A DNA stretch of 64,000 bases from Methylobacterium sp. NMS14P (GTDB lineage: Bacteria; Pseudomonadota; Alphaproteobacteria; Rhizobiales; Beijerinckiaceae), in assembly GCF_028583545.1 (NCBI RefSeq), contig NZ_CP087106.1, positions 2,548,501 to 2,612,500 on the forward strand, written 5' to 3'. How positions within the stretch are numbered: the stretch's first letter is position 1; the number at the start of each line of letters is the position of its first letter. The notes under the pieces are model-generated. The model worked only from the letters and a program-made list of their open reading frames with translations. It was not told where the DNA came from and searched no databases. Made by a program: the position numbers and the translations under genes. Of this stretch, positions 19,786-28,968 are shown in pieces.

Positions 19786-21063
19786 ATGCTGAAGCGATCC
19801 ACCCTGGCGGGCCTGGCCACCGTGCTGCTGTCCTCGACCAGCATCCTCGCGGCCGACCTGTCGGCCCCGGCGCCGGTTCCGGTCGCGCCGCCCGCCGAGC
19901 CCTGCAAGGCCACGCTCCTCGGCCCGGCCTACGGCGGCGTGATCAAGGCCAATCCGAACCCGAGCTGCTTCTCGGCCGGACCGCTCGGCGACCTCTACGT
20001 GGGCGGCGCCATCACCGGCTACGGCTACACCCAGTCGAACCCGTTCGCGTCGTTCTCGACCCCGGCGGCGCCCAATGACCGCGACCGCTCGGCCCGGTTC
20101 GACTTCTCGAACGTCCAGGGCATCATCCAGAAGCCCGAGGGCGCGTTCCAGTTCTACATCCAGGCCGGCGGCTACTCGATCCCGCAGCTCGGCTTCCCCA
20201 CGCTCAGCACCTTCACCCAGACCGACCTGCTGTTCGGCCCGGTCCCGGTCGCCTACGGCAAGATCCAGATCAACGATGAATGGTCGGTCCAGGGTGGCCG
20301 GATGTTCACCATGATCGGCACCGAGCTGCTGTTCACCTATCAGAACCTGAACATCAACCGCGGCCTCCTGTTCGTGCAGGAGAACTTCATCAACCAGGGC
20401 GTGCAGGTCAACTACAGCAGCGGCCCGCTCTCGGTGTCGGTCGCCGGTACGGACGGGTTCTTCTCCAACGAGATCACGTGGTTCACCGGGAACGTCGCCT
20501 ACAAGCTCGACGACTACAACACGATCGGCGTCAACGGCGGCCTGAACCTCGGCCGGACCAACGCCCTCGACCGCAGCCCGCGCTACCAGTTCGCGACGCC
20601 GAACCTCCAGCAGAACAGCGGCATCTTCAACATCAACTACACCTACGCGAACGGTCCGTGGATCATCTCGCCGTACTTCCAGTTCACCAACGTCGAGCGT
20701 GACCTGCGCGTCGGCATCGCCAACTCGGCCTCGACCTACGGCGGCGCGCTGCTGGCGGCCTACTCGTTCACCGACAACTTCGCCCTGGCCGGCCGCGTCG
20801 AGTACACCGAGCAGACGGGCGTCCGCGGGTCGGGCGGGACCAACCTGCTGGGCTTCGGCGCGGGCAGCAACGCCTTCTCGGTGACCGTCACCCCGACCTT
20901 CACCTTCGACCGCTACTTCTTCCGGGTGGAGTACGCCCACGTCGAGCTCGGCGGGATCACCCGCGGCAACATCGCGGAGGGCACGCTGGGCACCGGCTTC
21001 GGCCGCACCGGCAACCGCACCTCACAGGACCGCTACATGGTCGAGACCGGCATCACCTTCTGA
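19786..21063 (+). CDS. Outer-membrane beta-barrel porin (BBP2/OmpL-like)
   Basis: 425-residue outer-membrane protein. The ATG at 19786 opens a signal peptide (MLKRSTLAGLATVLLSSTSILA) cut before ADLSAPAP. Alternating polar/aromatic segments run throughout, for example FQFYIQAGGYSIPQLGF, WSVQGGRMFTMIGTELLFTY and FFRVEYAHVELGG, and the chain ends in an aromatic residue (MVETGITF), the usual assembly signal. The pattern fits the putative beta-barrel porin-2 family. It has its own AT-rich control region and an intrinsic terminator, so it is probably expressed alone and strongly. Substrate unknown. Confidence 0.82.
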   Translation: MLKRSTLAGLATVLLSSTSILAADLSAPAPVPVAPPAEPCKATLLGPAYGGVIKANPNPSCFSAGPLGDLYVGGAITGYGYTQSNPFASFSTPAAPNDRDRSARFDFSNVQGIIQKPEGAFQFYIQAGGYSIPQLGFPTLSTFTQTDLLFGPVPVAYGKIQINDEWSVQGGRMFTMIGTELLFTYQNLNINRGLLFVQENFINQGVQVNYSSGPLSVSVAGTDGFFSNEITWFTGNVAYKLDDYNTIGVNGGLNLGRTNALDRSPRYQFATPNLQQNSGIFNINYTYANGPWIISPYFQFTNVERDLRVGIANSASTYGGALLAAYSFTDNFALAGRVEYTEQTGVRGSGGTNLLGFGAGSNAFSVTVTPTFTFDRYFFRVEYAHVELGGITRGNIAEGTLGTGFGRTGNRTSQDRYMVETGITF

Positions 21064-21103
21064 TCGGACCGCCCGGTCCGGTTCAGGAAACCGGTCGTCC
21101 TCG

Positions 21104-21133
21104 AGCCCCCGGCCTCCGGTCCGGGGGCTTTCT
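21104..21133 (+). terminator. Intrinsic terminator after porin
   Basis: AGCCCCCGG (21104-21112) pairs perfectly with CCGGGGGCT (21121-21129) around an eight-base loop, followed by TTCT. Confidence 0.8.
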
Positions 21134-21179
21134 CGTGGGCGCGCGCCGTCGGGTCACAACCCGATCCGATCCCCGGGCG

Positions 21180-21719
21180 TCAGTTCCGCCTGAGCAGGCG
21201 CCGACCCGGCCGGTGCCCCTCCTCGCCGGTGTCGCGGAAGCCGAGCTTCTCCAGCAGGCCCCAGGAGGCGACGTTCGCGGGACGGCACTCCGCCACGACG
21301 AGGCGCGCCGGGAAGCGCGCGCCGAGAAGCCCGAGGATCGCCGAGACGGCCTCGTAGGCGAATCCGCGCCCGCGGGCGGCACCGCCGACCCAGTACCCGA
21401 TCTCGATCGTGCCGGCGCCGCGCAGATGCGTGCCGAAGACGCCGACGAGCGCGCCGCCGGCCGAATCGGCCGCGCCGTCCCGCGTCCAGGCGCCGAGAAA
21501 GCAGTCCCGGCCCCGCGCGCCGCTGCGAATCAGGTCCTCGGCATCCTGCAGGGTGAACGGCGTCGGCAGGAAATCCACCGCCGCGGTGATCGCCGGATCG
21601 TCGGTGAGCGCGCGGACGGCCGGCGCGTCCGCGGGCCGGAGGGCGGCGATCGCGAGACGCGCCGTCTCGATCGTCGGCAGGTCGACCAGGGTGTCGCGCG
21701 CGCCGCGGATGGTAAACAT
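21180..21719 (-). CDS. GNAT family N-acetyltransferase (RimJ/RimL-like)
   Basis: 179-residue acyl-CoA N-acyltransferase. It shows the GNAT order: an N-terminal ETARLAIAALRPADAPAV strand-helix, the IEIGYWVGGAARGRGFAYEA acetyl-CoA binding loop (about 118-137) and the C-terminal NVASWGLLEKLGFRDTGEE helix-strand typical of the RimJ/RimL group. ATG at 21719 is preferred over the longer frame starting at 21833, whose extra residues look non-coding. It could modify a ribosomal protein N-terminus, an antibiotic or a small metabolite. Confidence 0.85.
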   Translation of the reverse strand: MFTIRGARDTLVDLPTIETARLAIAALRPADAPAVRALTDDPAITAAVDFLPTPFTLQDAEDLIRSGARGRDCFLGAWTRDGAADSAGGALVGVFGTHLRGAGTIEIGYWVGGAARGRGFAYEAVSAILGLLGARFPARLVVAECRPANVASWGLLEKLGFRDTGEEGHRPGRRLLRRN

Positions 21720-21910
21720 GGATTCGATGTGGGGTGCCGGCCGGTTACGAAAAGGGACGATCCCGCAAGCGGGAATCATCCCCGGCACCGAGCGAAAACC
21801 TTGCACCCACCTTCGCTCGAGGGTCGCAGACATCCTGAACGGGAACGGTTGCTTAACCTGAATCCGTCTTCATTGGCGCATCAGGTTGCGTCAGGCAAAC
21901 GGGTGCGTCG

Positions 21911-23377
21911 ATGCGGGTGCGCGGTACGGGTCAGATGTTGCGGACGCTGTCGCGCGTCGCGCTCATCGGCATCATCGGCGGTGCGGCTGCCGCCTGTTCC
22001 TCGGACGCGTCGCGTCTGACCAACCCGTTCTCGAACCCGTTCGACTCGGAACCCTCCGCCACCGGCAGCCTGCCGGACGGGAGCCTCAAATCCGTCCCGC
22101 CGGTCCGGACGGGCCGCATCCAGTCGGAGGCGCTGGGCGCGCCCGCCGCCGCGCGGCCGTCCGCCGCCGCGACGCCGGTTCAGACCAACGCCGCCGCCCC
22201 CGCGACCCGCGTCGCCTCGACCGGCAAGGTCGGCTGGAGCGCCGAGGGCGGAACGCAGATCACCGTGTCGCGCAACGACAGCCTGAACCAGATGTCGACC
22301 CGCTTCGGCGTGCCCGCCTCGGCGATCCTGGCCGCCAACGGCCTGAGCAACGCGAACCAGATCACGCCCGGCCGCCAGATCGTGATCCCGGTCTACAACG
22401 CCTCCGGGCTGAACCCCGCCGCGTCCCCGATGACCGCCCGGCCGGCCCGGGCCGCCGAGGAGAAGCGCGAGGACGCCAAGCAGGTCGAGAACAAGATCGC
22501 GACCAAGCGCGAGGAGGCCAAGGAAGCCGCCAAGGAGGCCGCCCAGAAGCTGGCCGAGGCGAAGGCCGCCAAGGAGGCCGCGCAGAAAGCCGCCGCCGCC
22601 GAGAAGGAGGCGGAGCGCAAGGAGGCGCTCGCCCGCGACGCCGCCGCCCGCAAGGTCGCCGACGCCAAGACCCGCAAGGACGTCGCCCTGAAGGAGGGCG
22701 AGAAGCCGAAGCACGTGCGCCCCGGACAGGTCGCTAAGGCCGACGAGAAGAAGGCGGATCCGAAGGCCGAGGCCAGAGCGAAGGCCGAGGCGAAGGCTCA
22801 GGAGGCCAAGGCCGAGGCGAAGGCCGCCGCGAAGGCGGAGGCCACCCAGAAGCTCGCCGAGGCGAAGGCCGCCAAGGAGGCCGCCCAGAAGGCCGCCGCC
22901 GCCGAGAAGGTCGAGAAGGTCGCCGCCAAGGAGGCGCCGAAGGCCGCCCCGGCCGCTGCCGCGCCGGCCAAGTCCGAGCCCGCCGCCACCGGCTCGGTGG
23001 CCGAGGCGGCGGAGAACTTCCGCTGGCCCGCCAAGGGTCGGGTGATCTCCGGCTACGGCACCTCCGGCAACGAGGGCATCAACATCGCCGTCCCGGAGGG
23101 CACCCCGGTCAAGGCCGCCGAGGAGGGCACGGTCGCCTACGCCGGGTCCGACGTGAAGGGCTACGGCAAGCTGGTCCTCGTGCGCCACGCCAACGGCTAC
23201 GTCTCGGCCTACGCCCACAACGGCGAGATCGACGTGAAGCCCGGCGACAAGGTCAAGCGCGGCCAGACCATCGCGAAGTCCGGCGCCTCCGGCAACGTGA
23301 CCTCGCCGCAGCTGCACTTCGAGATCCGCAAGGGCGGCGCGCCCGTGGACCCGATGTCCCAGCTCGCCAGCAACTGA
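21911..23377 (+). CDS. LysM-M23 lipoprotein, NlpD-like cell-division factor
   Basis: 488-residue exported lipoprotein. A lipobox (AAAC) ends the signal. A LysM domain (about 112-160, ITVSRNDSLNQMSTRFGV) binds peptidoglycan. A long Ala/Lys/Glu-rich helical region (about 175-350) contains near-repeats of KEAAQKAAAAEK and is probably coiled coil. The C-terminal M23/LytM domain (about 375-480) has GINIAVPEGTPV and LHFEIR. In active M23 enzymes the first motif is HxGxD; here it is NEGIN, so both metal ligands are changed, as in NlpD and EnvC. It is therefore more likely an amidase activator than an endopeptidase. The start could also be the ATG at 21935. Confidence 0.86.
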   Translation: MRVRGTGQMLRTLSRVALIGIIGGAAAACSSDASRLTNPFSNPFDSEPSATGSLPDGSLKSVPPVRTGRIQSEALGAPAAARPSAAATPVQTNAAAPATRVASTGKVGWSAEGGTQITVSRNDSLNQMSTRFGVPASAILAANGLSNANQITPGRQIVIPVYNASGLNPAASPMTARPARAAEEKREDAKQVENKIATKREEAKEAAKEAAQKLAEAKAAKEAAQKAAAAEKEAERKEALARDAAARKVADAKTRKDVALKEGEKPKHVRPGQVAKADEKKADPKAEARAKAEAKAQEAKAEAKAAAKAEATQKLAEAKAAKEAAQKAAAAEKVEKVAAKEAPKAAPAAAAPAKSEPAATGSVAEAAENFRWPAKGRVISGYGTSGNEGINIAVPEGTPVKAAEEGTVAYAGSDVKGYGKLVLVRHANGYVSAYAHNGEIDVKPGDKVKRGQTIAKSGASGNVTSPQLHFEIRKGGAPVDPMSQLASN

Positions 23378-23522
23378 GGCGAACGGCGCGACGCGGGGGC
23401 AAGACCGCGCCGGATGGAACGGGACGGCAAGACGCGGCGGCGGTCCCGGACGGGGCCGCCGTTTCGCGTTATCGTCCGCCGGTCGGCCGCGCCGCCCCGC
23501 CTCCGGACCTTCTCCGGCTGTC

Positions 23523-23864
23523 CTAGGACTTCGGCGCCTGCAGCGTCCCGTCGGGGCTGTGACGGTCGACGGTCTCGGGCAGGGCCTGCGCCAGGGTCGG
23601 GAACAGCTGGTCCATCGGGACGCCGAGCTTCTCCGCCATCTGGCGCACCTGCTCGTTGTCGAGGACCTTGCGCAGGTCGTCGGCCGTGATCGGCTCGTTC
23701 GGGCCGCGGCCGAGCCAGGAATTGACCTTGCTCTCGTAGCCGGAGCGCCGGAGCTGATCGAGCAGCGCGTTCAGGCCGCCGGGCAGCACCTGCTGGATCA
23801 CGCCCGGTAGCGCCTTGAGCGCGATCTGCCCCAGCGAGCCGCCGAGAGTGTTGAGCAGACTCAT
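23523..23864 (-). CDS. YidB/DUF937 family protein
   Basis: 113-residue helical protein of the YidB (DUF937) family. It has QQVLPGGLNALLDQLRRSGYE, VNSWLGRGPNEPIT and LGVPMDQLFPTLAQALPE with the family C-terminal PDGTL. The function of YidB proteins is not established. It is one of two relatives in tandem on the same strand, the other at 24299-24691. The start ATG at 23864 is followed by a family-typical N-terminus, so the start is credible. Confidence 0.85.
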   Translation of the reverse strand: MSLLNTLGGSLGQIALKALPGVIQQVLPGGLNALLDQLRRSGYESKVNSWLGRGPNEPITADDLRKVLDNEQVRQMAEKLGVPMDQLFPTLAQALPETVDRHSPDGTLQAPKS

Positions 23865-24298
23865 GTGGACCCCCGTCGAATGATCGATCTCCGGGAGTCT
23901 AGGGCGATCTCCGCCAAGAGGGAGAGGCCGGCCGATCGCGGCGCGCCCGGGTGGGCCGCGAATTAGTCGACAGCGCCCGGTCTTCGGCCTGGAATTCCGG
24001 CCGGGACGTCGGTCCCCGGTCGGTTCTCATGAGATCCCTGGCGCCGTCATGCCTGCTCGCGGTCGCGTCCGTCGGCGCGGCGGTGTCGGACGTGGAGACG
24101 GTGCGCCCGGCCCAGGAGCGCCCTGTGGCGGATGGAGTCTTCGTCCGACCGCTCAACGGCGCGTACCGCCATTGCGGCGGCTCCTGCCTGAAGAGCGGCG
24201 CACTGTCGTGGTTAAGCCTCGCCAGGCAGAGTTGCCACCTGAGCGGCGCGACCGCGCCGCCGCGGATGACGTGCACCGTCCCGCGAGACCTTGAGCGA
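23865..24298. other. Intergenic region between the two YidB-like genes
   Basis: 434 bases. On the plus strand from ATG 24029 an open frame starts with a signal-like stretch (MRSLAPSCLLAVASVGAAVS) and contains several cysteines, but it runs on antisense through the whole second YidB-like gene, so I do not call it. No repeat or terminator is obvious. The promoter of the downstream YidB-like gene may lie here. Confidence 0.5.
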
Positions 24299-24691
24299 TC
24301 AGCGGACCTGCGTGCTGAAATTCGGCTGCGGCTTCAGGGTGCCGTTCTCGCTCTGGCCGGCGACCGCCGCCGGCACGAACTCCGCCAGCACCGTGGGGAC
24401 GCGCGCCTCCGGAACGCCGAGGTCGTAGGCGAGGCGCTCGGTCACGCCCTCCGGCAGGCAGGCCGCGATGGCGCTTTCCGGCACGGTCTGCCGCGCGCCC
24501 GAACCGAGCCAGGATCCCACCGCATCCCCGTGCCCGGTCTCCCGCAGGCGGTCGAGGAAGGCCGGGAGGCCGCCGGGATAGAACTTCGCCAGCGACAGCG
24601 CGAGCTTGCCGCTGCCGGTCTCCTCGAGGACCCGGTCGGCCGCTGCCACCACATCGCCGATCAGAGTCTTCGCACCGTCGAGCAGGCCCAT
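24299..24691 (-). CDS. YidB/DUF937 family protein, second copy
   Basis: 130-residue diverged relative of the protein at 23523-23864. Matching blocks are FYPGGLPAFLDRLRETGHGDAVGSWLG, then VTERLAYDLGVPEARVPTVLAEFVP and a C-terminal ENGTLKP. ATG at 24691 follows GGAG at a normal distance, so the longer frame to 25789 is rejected. Function unknown; probably a tandem duplicate that has diverged. Confidence 0.78.
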   Translation of the reverse strand: MGLLDGAKTLIGDVVAAADRVLEETGSGKLALSLAKFYPGGLPAFLDRLRETGHGDAVGSWLGSGARQTVPESAIAACLPEGVTERLAYDLGVPEARVPTVLAEFVPAAVAGQSENGTLKPQPNFSTQVR

Positions 24692-24817
24692 GGTTCTCCA
24701 CCGTCGCGCTTCTTCGTCGCAGCGTGAAGTCGGGCGCGAACCGGCGACGGCAAGCGCGTGCGGCAATTGCGCGGCGAACCCGCTAGGATCCCGGCGTCGC
24801 GAACCCGGGAGCCATCG

Positions 24818-25699
24818 ATGAAGCGCGTGCGTGCCGGCGTCCTGGAGGTCGCCTATCTCGAATACGGTCCGGCCGACGGACCGCCGGCGGTGCTGCTCCA
24901 CGGCTTCCCCTACGACGTCCACGCCTGCGCGTCCGCGGCCGCGCGGCTCGCCGCGGGCGGCGTGCGCTGCCTCGTGCCGTACTTGCGCGGCTACGGGCCG
25001 ACGCGATTCCTGGATCCGGCCACGCCGCGCTCCGGCGAGCAGGCGGCGCTCGGGGCCGACCTGCTCGCCTTCCTCGACGCCCTCGACATCGGGAACGCCG
25101 TGCTCGCCGGCTACGATTGGGGCGGCCGGGCCGCCTGCGTGGTGGCGGCGCTCTGGCCGGACCGGGCCCGGGGCCTCGTCAGCTGCGGCGTCGGCTACAA
25201 CATCCAGAACATCCCGGCCGCCGGGCGGCCGGTCGCGCCGGAGGCCGAGCACCGCCTCTGGTACCAGTACTACCTGCACGGTGAGCGCGGCCGCGCCGGC
25301 CTCGCCGACGACCGGGACGCCTTCTGCCGCCTGCTCTGGCAGCTCTGGTCGCCGACCTGGGCGTTCGACGCGGAGACCTTCGCGCAGACCGCCCGCGCCT
25401 TCGACAATCCCGATTTCGTCGACGTGGTGGTGCATTCCTACCGCCACCGCTTCGGCCTCGTGCCGAGCGATCCGGCGCTGGTCGGGATCGAGGCGCGGCT
25501 GGCGGCCCAGCCGGCGATCACGGTGCCGTCGATCGTGCTGCTCGGCGCCGATGACGGCGTCGGGCCGCCGCCCGCCACCGACACGGGCGCCCGCCATTTC
25601 ACCGGCCCGTACCGGCGTGAGATCGTCGCGGGGGTCGGCCACAACTTTCCCCAGGAGGCGCCGGACGCCTTCGCGGCGGCGATCCGCGCCCTGCTGTGA
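24818..25699 (+). CDS. Alpha/beta hydrolase, epoxide hydrolase/dehalogenase type
   Basis: 293-residue alpha/beta hydrolase. The oxyanion segment is LLHGFPYD, the nucleophile elbow is GYDWGGRAA (aspartate as nucleophile, about residue 103) and the catalytic histidine lies in GVGHNFPQEAP near the C-terminus. An Asp nucleophile is shared by epoxide hydrolases and haloalkane dehalogenases rather than esterases. The cap domain has YQYYLHGERGR, with tyrosines that could act as epoxide proton donors. The substrate is not evident. The gene lies 131 bases before yajC and is probably separate from the sec operon. Confidence 0.82.
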   Translation: MKRVRAGVLEVAYLEYGPADGPPAVLLHGFPYDVHACASAAARLAAGGVRCLVPYLRGYGPTRFLDPATPRSGEQAALGADLLAFLDALDIGNAVLAGYDWGGRAACVVAALWPDRARGLVSCGVGYNIQNIPAAGRPVAPEAEHRLWYQYYLHGERGRAGLADDRDAFCRLLWQLWSPTWAFDAETFAQTARAFDNPDFVDVVVHSYRHRFGLVPSDPALVGIEARLAAQPAITVPSIVLLGADDGVGPPPATDTGARHFTGPYRREIVAGVGHNFPQEAPDAFAAAIRALL

Positions 25700-25830
25700 G
25701 CGCGCCGCGGATGCCCGACGCTTCGGCGTTGCTTTCGGGAAGCCCCTGGCTATAGTCCGCGCGCTTTTCGACAGGTCTGCGGGCGCCACATCCGGCGGCA
25801 GGCCTGCGCACCATTCGCAGGAGACGCTCG

Positions 25831-26163
25831 TTGATCACCCCCGCCTTTGCGCAAGGGGCCGGTGCGGCCGCTGGCGGAGCGGAGATCGCCTTTCAGGTGG
25901 TCCCGTTCGTCCTGATCTTCGTGATCATGTACTTCCTGATCCTGCGACCGCAGCAGAAGCGGGTCAAGGACCACCAGGCGCTGCTCAAGTCCGTGCGCCG
26001 CGACGACACGGTCGTCACCAACGGCGGCCTCGTCGGCCGCGTGACCAAGGCTTCGGACGACCAGCCCGAGATCGAGGTCGAGATCGCCCCGAACGTTCGC
26101 GTGCGGGTGGTCCGGACGATGATCTCCGAGGTCCGCGCCAAGGGCACGGTGAAGGCCGCCTGA
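25831..26163 (+). CDS. yajC: Preprotein translocase subunit YajC
   Basis: 110-residue single-pass membrane protein that associates with SecDF. It has one helix (VVPFVLIFVIMYFLILRPQ), then the family motif RPQQKRVKDHQALLKSVRRDD and VVTNGGLVGRV. The start is TTG at 25831: AGGAG lies seven bases upstream, the frame begins with the family N-terminus (ITPAFAQG), and no ATG or GTG is available before the membrane helix. First gene of yajC-secD-secF. Confidence 0.92.
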   Translation: MITPAFAQGAGAAAGGAEIAFQVVPFVLIFVIMYFLILRPQQKRVKDHQALLKSVRRDDTVVTNGGLVGRVTKASDDQPEIEVEIAPNVRVRVVRTMISEVRAKGTVKAA

Positions 26164-26219
26164 TTTCCGGTTGAACCGGCCGGCGCCGTGCGCCGGCCCA
26201 AAAGAGAAAAAGACGGCCG

Positions 26220-27824
26220 ATGCTGCGCTTCTCCCGTGCGAAGATCATCGCGACGCTGGGCTTGATCCTGGTGGGGCTGATGCTCGCCGTGCCGAGCTTC
26301 TTCTCGCCCGAGCAGCGCAAGAGCTTCGTCGCCAGCCTGCCCTCCTGGTTCCCCAGCTGGGTCGTGCCGACGCGCGCCATCGTGCTCGGCCTCGACCTGC
26401 AGGGCGGCTCGCAGCTCCTGCTCGAGGTGGACCAGAACGAGCTGATCGCTTCGCAGGCCAAGGCCCTGCGCGACGACGTGCGCCGCGTGCTCCAGCAGGA
26501 GAATGTCCGCGCCGACGGCGGCATCGGCCTGCTCCAGCGCGGCGTCCAGGTGAAGATCGACGACGCCGCCGCGCGGGCCAAGGTCCTGCCGAAGCTCCAG
26601 GAGCTGTCGCAGCCGATCACCACCTCGCTGGGCCAGACGGCGGCCCGCACCCTCGACATCGCCGAGCAGCCCGGCGGCGTGATCCGCCTGACCCTGACCG
26701 ATGCCGGGATCACCGACCGGACTCGCCGGGCCGTGAGCCAGGGCATCGAGGTCATCCGGCGCCGCCTCGACTCCACCGGCACGACCGAGCCGTCGATCCA
26801 GCAGCAGGGCGCCGACCGGATCCTGATCCAGGTGCCGGGCGAGCAGAACCCGGAGCGCCTGGAGAGGCTGCTCGGCTCCACCGCCAAGCTCGAGTTCCGC
26901 ATGCTCGCCGACAGCCCCTCGGGCGACGTCGACATGCTGCCCTCCAAGGACGAGAAGGGCGCCAAGGTCCCGGTCGAGCGCCGGGTGATGGCCGATGGCG
27001 GTGAGCTGACCGACGCGCAGCCGGCCTTCGACCAGCAGTCCCACGAGCCGATGGTGAGCTTCAAGTTCAACCTGCGCGGCGCGCAGCGCTTCGGTCAGGC
27101 CACCTCGGAGAATATCGGCCGGCGCATGGCGATCGTCCTCGACAACGAGGTCGTGTCGGCCCCCGTGATCCGCTCGGCGATCACCGGCGGCTCGGGCCAG
27201 ATCACCGGCAACTTCACCGTGCAGCAGGCCAACGATCTCGCGGTCCTGCTGCGCGCCGGCGCGCTGCCCGCGAAGTTCACCGTGGTCGAGCGCCGCGTCG
27301 TCGGCCCGGGCCTCGGCCGCGACTCCATCGAGGCCGGCAAGCTCGCGACCCTGGTGGCGGCGGGCCTCGTGGTGGCCTTCATGTTCGCGACCTACGGGAC
27401 CTTCGGCTTCATCGCCAACATCGCGCTGATCGTCCACGTCGGGCTGATCCTGGGCCTGATGTCGGTGCTGGAGGCGACCATGACACTCCCGGGCATCGCC
27501 GGCATCGTGCTCACCATCGGGACCGCGGTGGATTCGAACGTGCTGATCTACGAGCGCATGCGCGAGGAGAGCCATGCCGGCCGCTCGCTGATCTCGGCGC
27601 TGCAGGCGGGCTTCGACCGGGCCTTCGCCACCATCATCGACTCGAACTCGACCATGGCGATCGCCGCCCTGATCCTGTTCTTCCTCGGCTCGGGCCCCGT
27701 GAAGGGTTTCGCCGTGGTCTTCATCCTCGGCATCCTCACCACGGTCATCACGGCAGTGACGCTGACCCGGATGATGATCGCGGTGTGGTACAAGACCTTC
27801 CGGCCGAAGGCCCTGCCGTTCTGA
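26220..27824 (+). CDS. secD: Protein translocase subunit SecD
   Basis: 534-residue RND-type membrane protein that helps pull proteins through SecYEG using the proton gradient. It has an N-terminal membrane helix, LGLDLQGGSQLLLEVD, the periplasmic P1 head domain (IEVIRRRLDSTGTTEPSIQQQG) and five C-terminal helices including GTAVDSNVLIYERMREE and FAVVFILGILTTV. Length is typical for alphaproteobacteria. ATG at 26220 lies 56 bases after yajC. A repeat separates it from secF. Confidence 0.95.
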   Translation: MLRFSRAKIIATLGLILVGLMLAVPSFFSPEQRKSFVASLPSWFPSWVVPTRAIVLGLDLQGGSQLLLEVDQNELIASQAKALRDDVRRVLQQENVRADGGIGLLQRGVQVKIDDAAARAKVLPKLQELSQPITTSLGQTAARTLDIAEQPGGVIRLTLTDAGITDRTRRAVSQGIEVIRRRLDSTGTTEPSIQQQGADRILIQVPGEQNPERLERLLGSTAKLEFRMLADSPSGDVDMLPSKDEKGAKVPVERRVMADGGELTDAQPAFDQQSHEPMVSFKFNLRGAQRFGQATSENIGRRMAIVLDNEVVSAPVIRSAITGGSGQITGNFTVQQANDLAVLLRAGALPAKFTVVERRVVGPGLGRDSIEAGKLATLVAAGLVVAFMFATYGTFGFIANIALIVHVGLILGLMSVLEATMTLPGIAGIVLTIGTAVDSNVLIYERMREESHAGRSLISALQAGFDRAFATIIDSNSTMAIAALILFFLGSGPVKGFAVVFILGILTTVITAVTLTRMMIAVWYKTFRPKALPF

Positions 27825-27865
27825 TTTTTTGGAGGGTCGACGAAGGAAGCGCGGGCGGCGCGACG

Positions 27866-27963
27866 GACCCCCTCACCCGTGCGGGAGAGAGTTGGGGTGA
27901 GGGTACGACCTATCTGGACAGGGCACCCCCTCACCCTGTCCCTCTCCCGCACGGGAGAGGGGA
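27866..27963. repeat. Inverted pair of CCCTCACCC-type repeats between secD and secF
   Basis: Two units, about 27867-27904 and 27924-27963, are imperfect reverse complements of each other. Each also forms an internal hairpin, for example CCCTCTCCCGCACGGGAGAGGG in unit 2 split at 27941-27961. It looks like a REP/BIME-type intergenic repeat. A similar element lies at 49511-49615. Confidence 0.75.
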
Positions 27964-28013
27964 CCCGCGCCCGCCCATCTTCGTCGCGACTGTCCGCGAA
28001 TAGAGTATCGACC

Positions 28014-28955
28014 ATGCGCCTGCTCCGCCTCTGGCCCGATGAATCGCATTTCGACTTCATGCGATTCCGGCGCCTCACCTTCCCGCTCTCGGCGCTGCTC
28101 TCGCTCGCGACCGTGGCGCTGTTCCTGACGATCGGCCTGAACTTCGGCATCGACTTCAAGGGCGGCACCCTGGTGGAGCTGCAGGCGAAGTCCGGTACCG
28201 CGGACGTGGCGTCGATCCGGCACACGGCCGCGGGCTTCGGCTTCGGCGAGCCGGAGGTGCAGGAGCTCGGCAACCAGGGCACCGTGCTGGTCCGCCTGCC
28301 GCTCCAGCCCGGCGAGCAGGGCCAGACCGCGGTGATGAACAAGGCGCACGCCGCCTTCGACAAGGATTACGATTTCCGCCGCACCGAGACCGTCGGCCCG
28401 CGCGTCTCCGGCGAGCTCGTCCAGTCCGGCACGCTCGGCGTCGTCCTGTCGGTCGTGGCGGTGCTGCTCTACCTCTGGTTCCGGTTCGAGCGGGAGCTGG
28501 CGCTCGGCGCCATCGTGGGCACCCTCCACGACATCGTGCTGACCGTCGGCGTGTTCATCATCAGCCGGATCGAGTTCAACATGACCTCGATCGCCGCGAT
28601 CCTGACGATCGTCGGCTACTCGCTGAACGAGACCGTGGTGGTGTTCGACCGGACCCGCGAGCTGATGCGCCGCTACAAGACGATTCCCACCGTCGATCTG
28701 CTCAACCTGTCGATCAACTCGACCATGTCGCGCACGGTGATGACGTCGATCTCGTCCGCGCTGTCGCTGCTGGCGCTGGTGCTGTTCGGCGGCGAGGCGA
28801 TCAAGGGCTTCGCCGTGGTGATGCTCTGCGGCGTCCTGATCTGCACCTACTCGGCGATCTTCGTCTCGACACCGGTGTTGATCTATCTGGGCCTGATGCT
28901 CTCGGGCGCCCGCGCGGCGTCGGAGCGGTCCGGCGTCCCGCAACCGGCGGAGTAG
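28014..28955 (+). CDS. secF: Protein translocase subunit SecF
   Basis: 313-residue partner of SecD. It has the SecF hallmarks FGIDFKGGTLVE near the N-terminus, then YSLNETVVVFDRTRELMRR and NSTMSRTVMTS in the membrane region. ATG at 28014 is chosen because the residues upstream in the same frame are translated from the repeat. It lies 189 bases after secD, an unusual gap filled by the repeat element. The next gene starts 13 bases after its stop. Confidence 0.95.
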   Translation: MRLLRLWPDESHFDFMRFRRLTFPLSALLSLATVALFLTIGLNFGIDFKGGTLVELQAKSGTADVASIRHTAAGFGFGEPEVQELGNQGTVLVRLPLQPGEQGQTAVMNKAHAAFDKDYDFRRTETVGPRVSGELVQSGTLGVVLSVVAVLLYLWFRFERELALGAIVGTLHDIVLTVGVFIISRIEFNMTSIAAILTIVGYSLNETVVVFDRTRELMRRYKTIPTVDLLNLSINSTMSRTVMTSISSALSLLALVLFGGEAIKGFAVVMLCGVLICTYSAIFVSTPVLIYLGLMLSGARAASERSGVPQPAE

Positions 28956-28968
28956 TCCCTTTCCCGAG

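Noticed and set aside
23951..24727. Plus-strand open frame with a signal-peptide-like start at 24029
   Set aside because: The frame continues antisense through a complete YidB-like gene and has no family pattern or good ribosome site, though a short exported peptide cannot be excluded.
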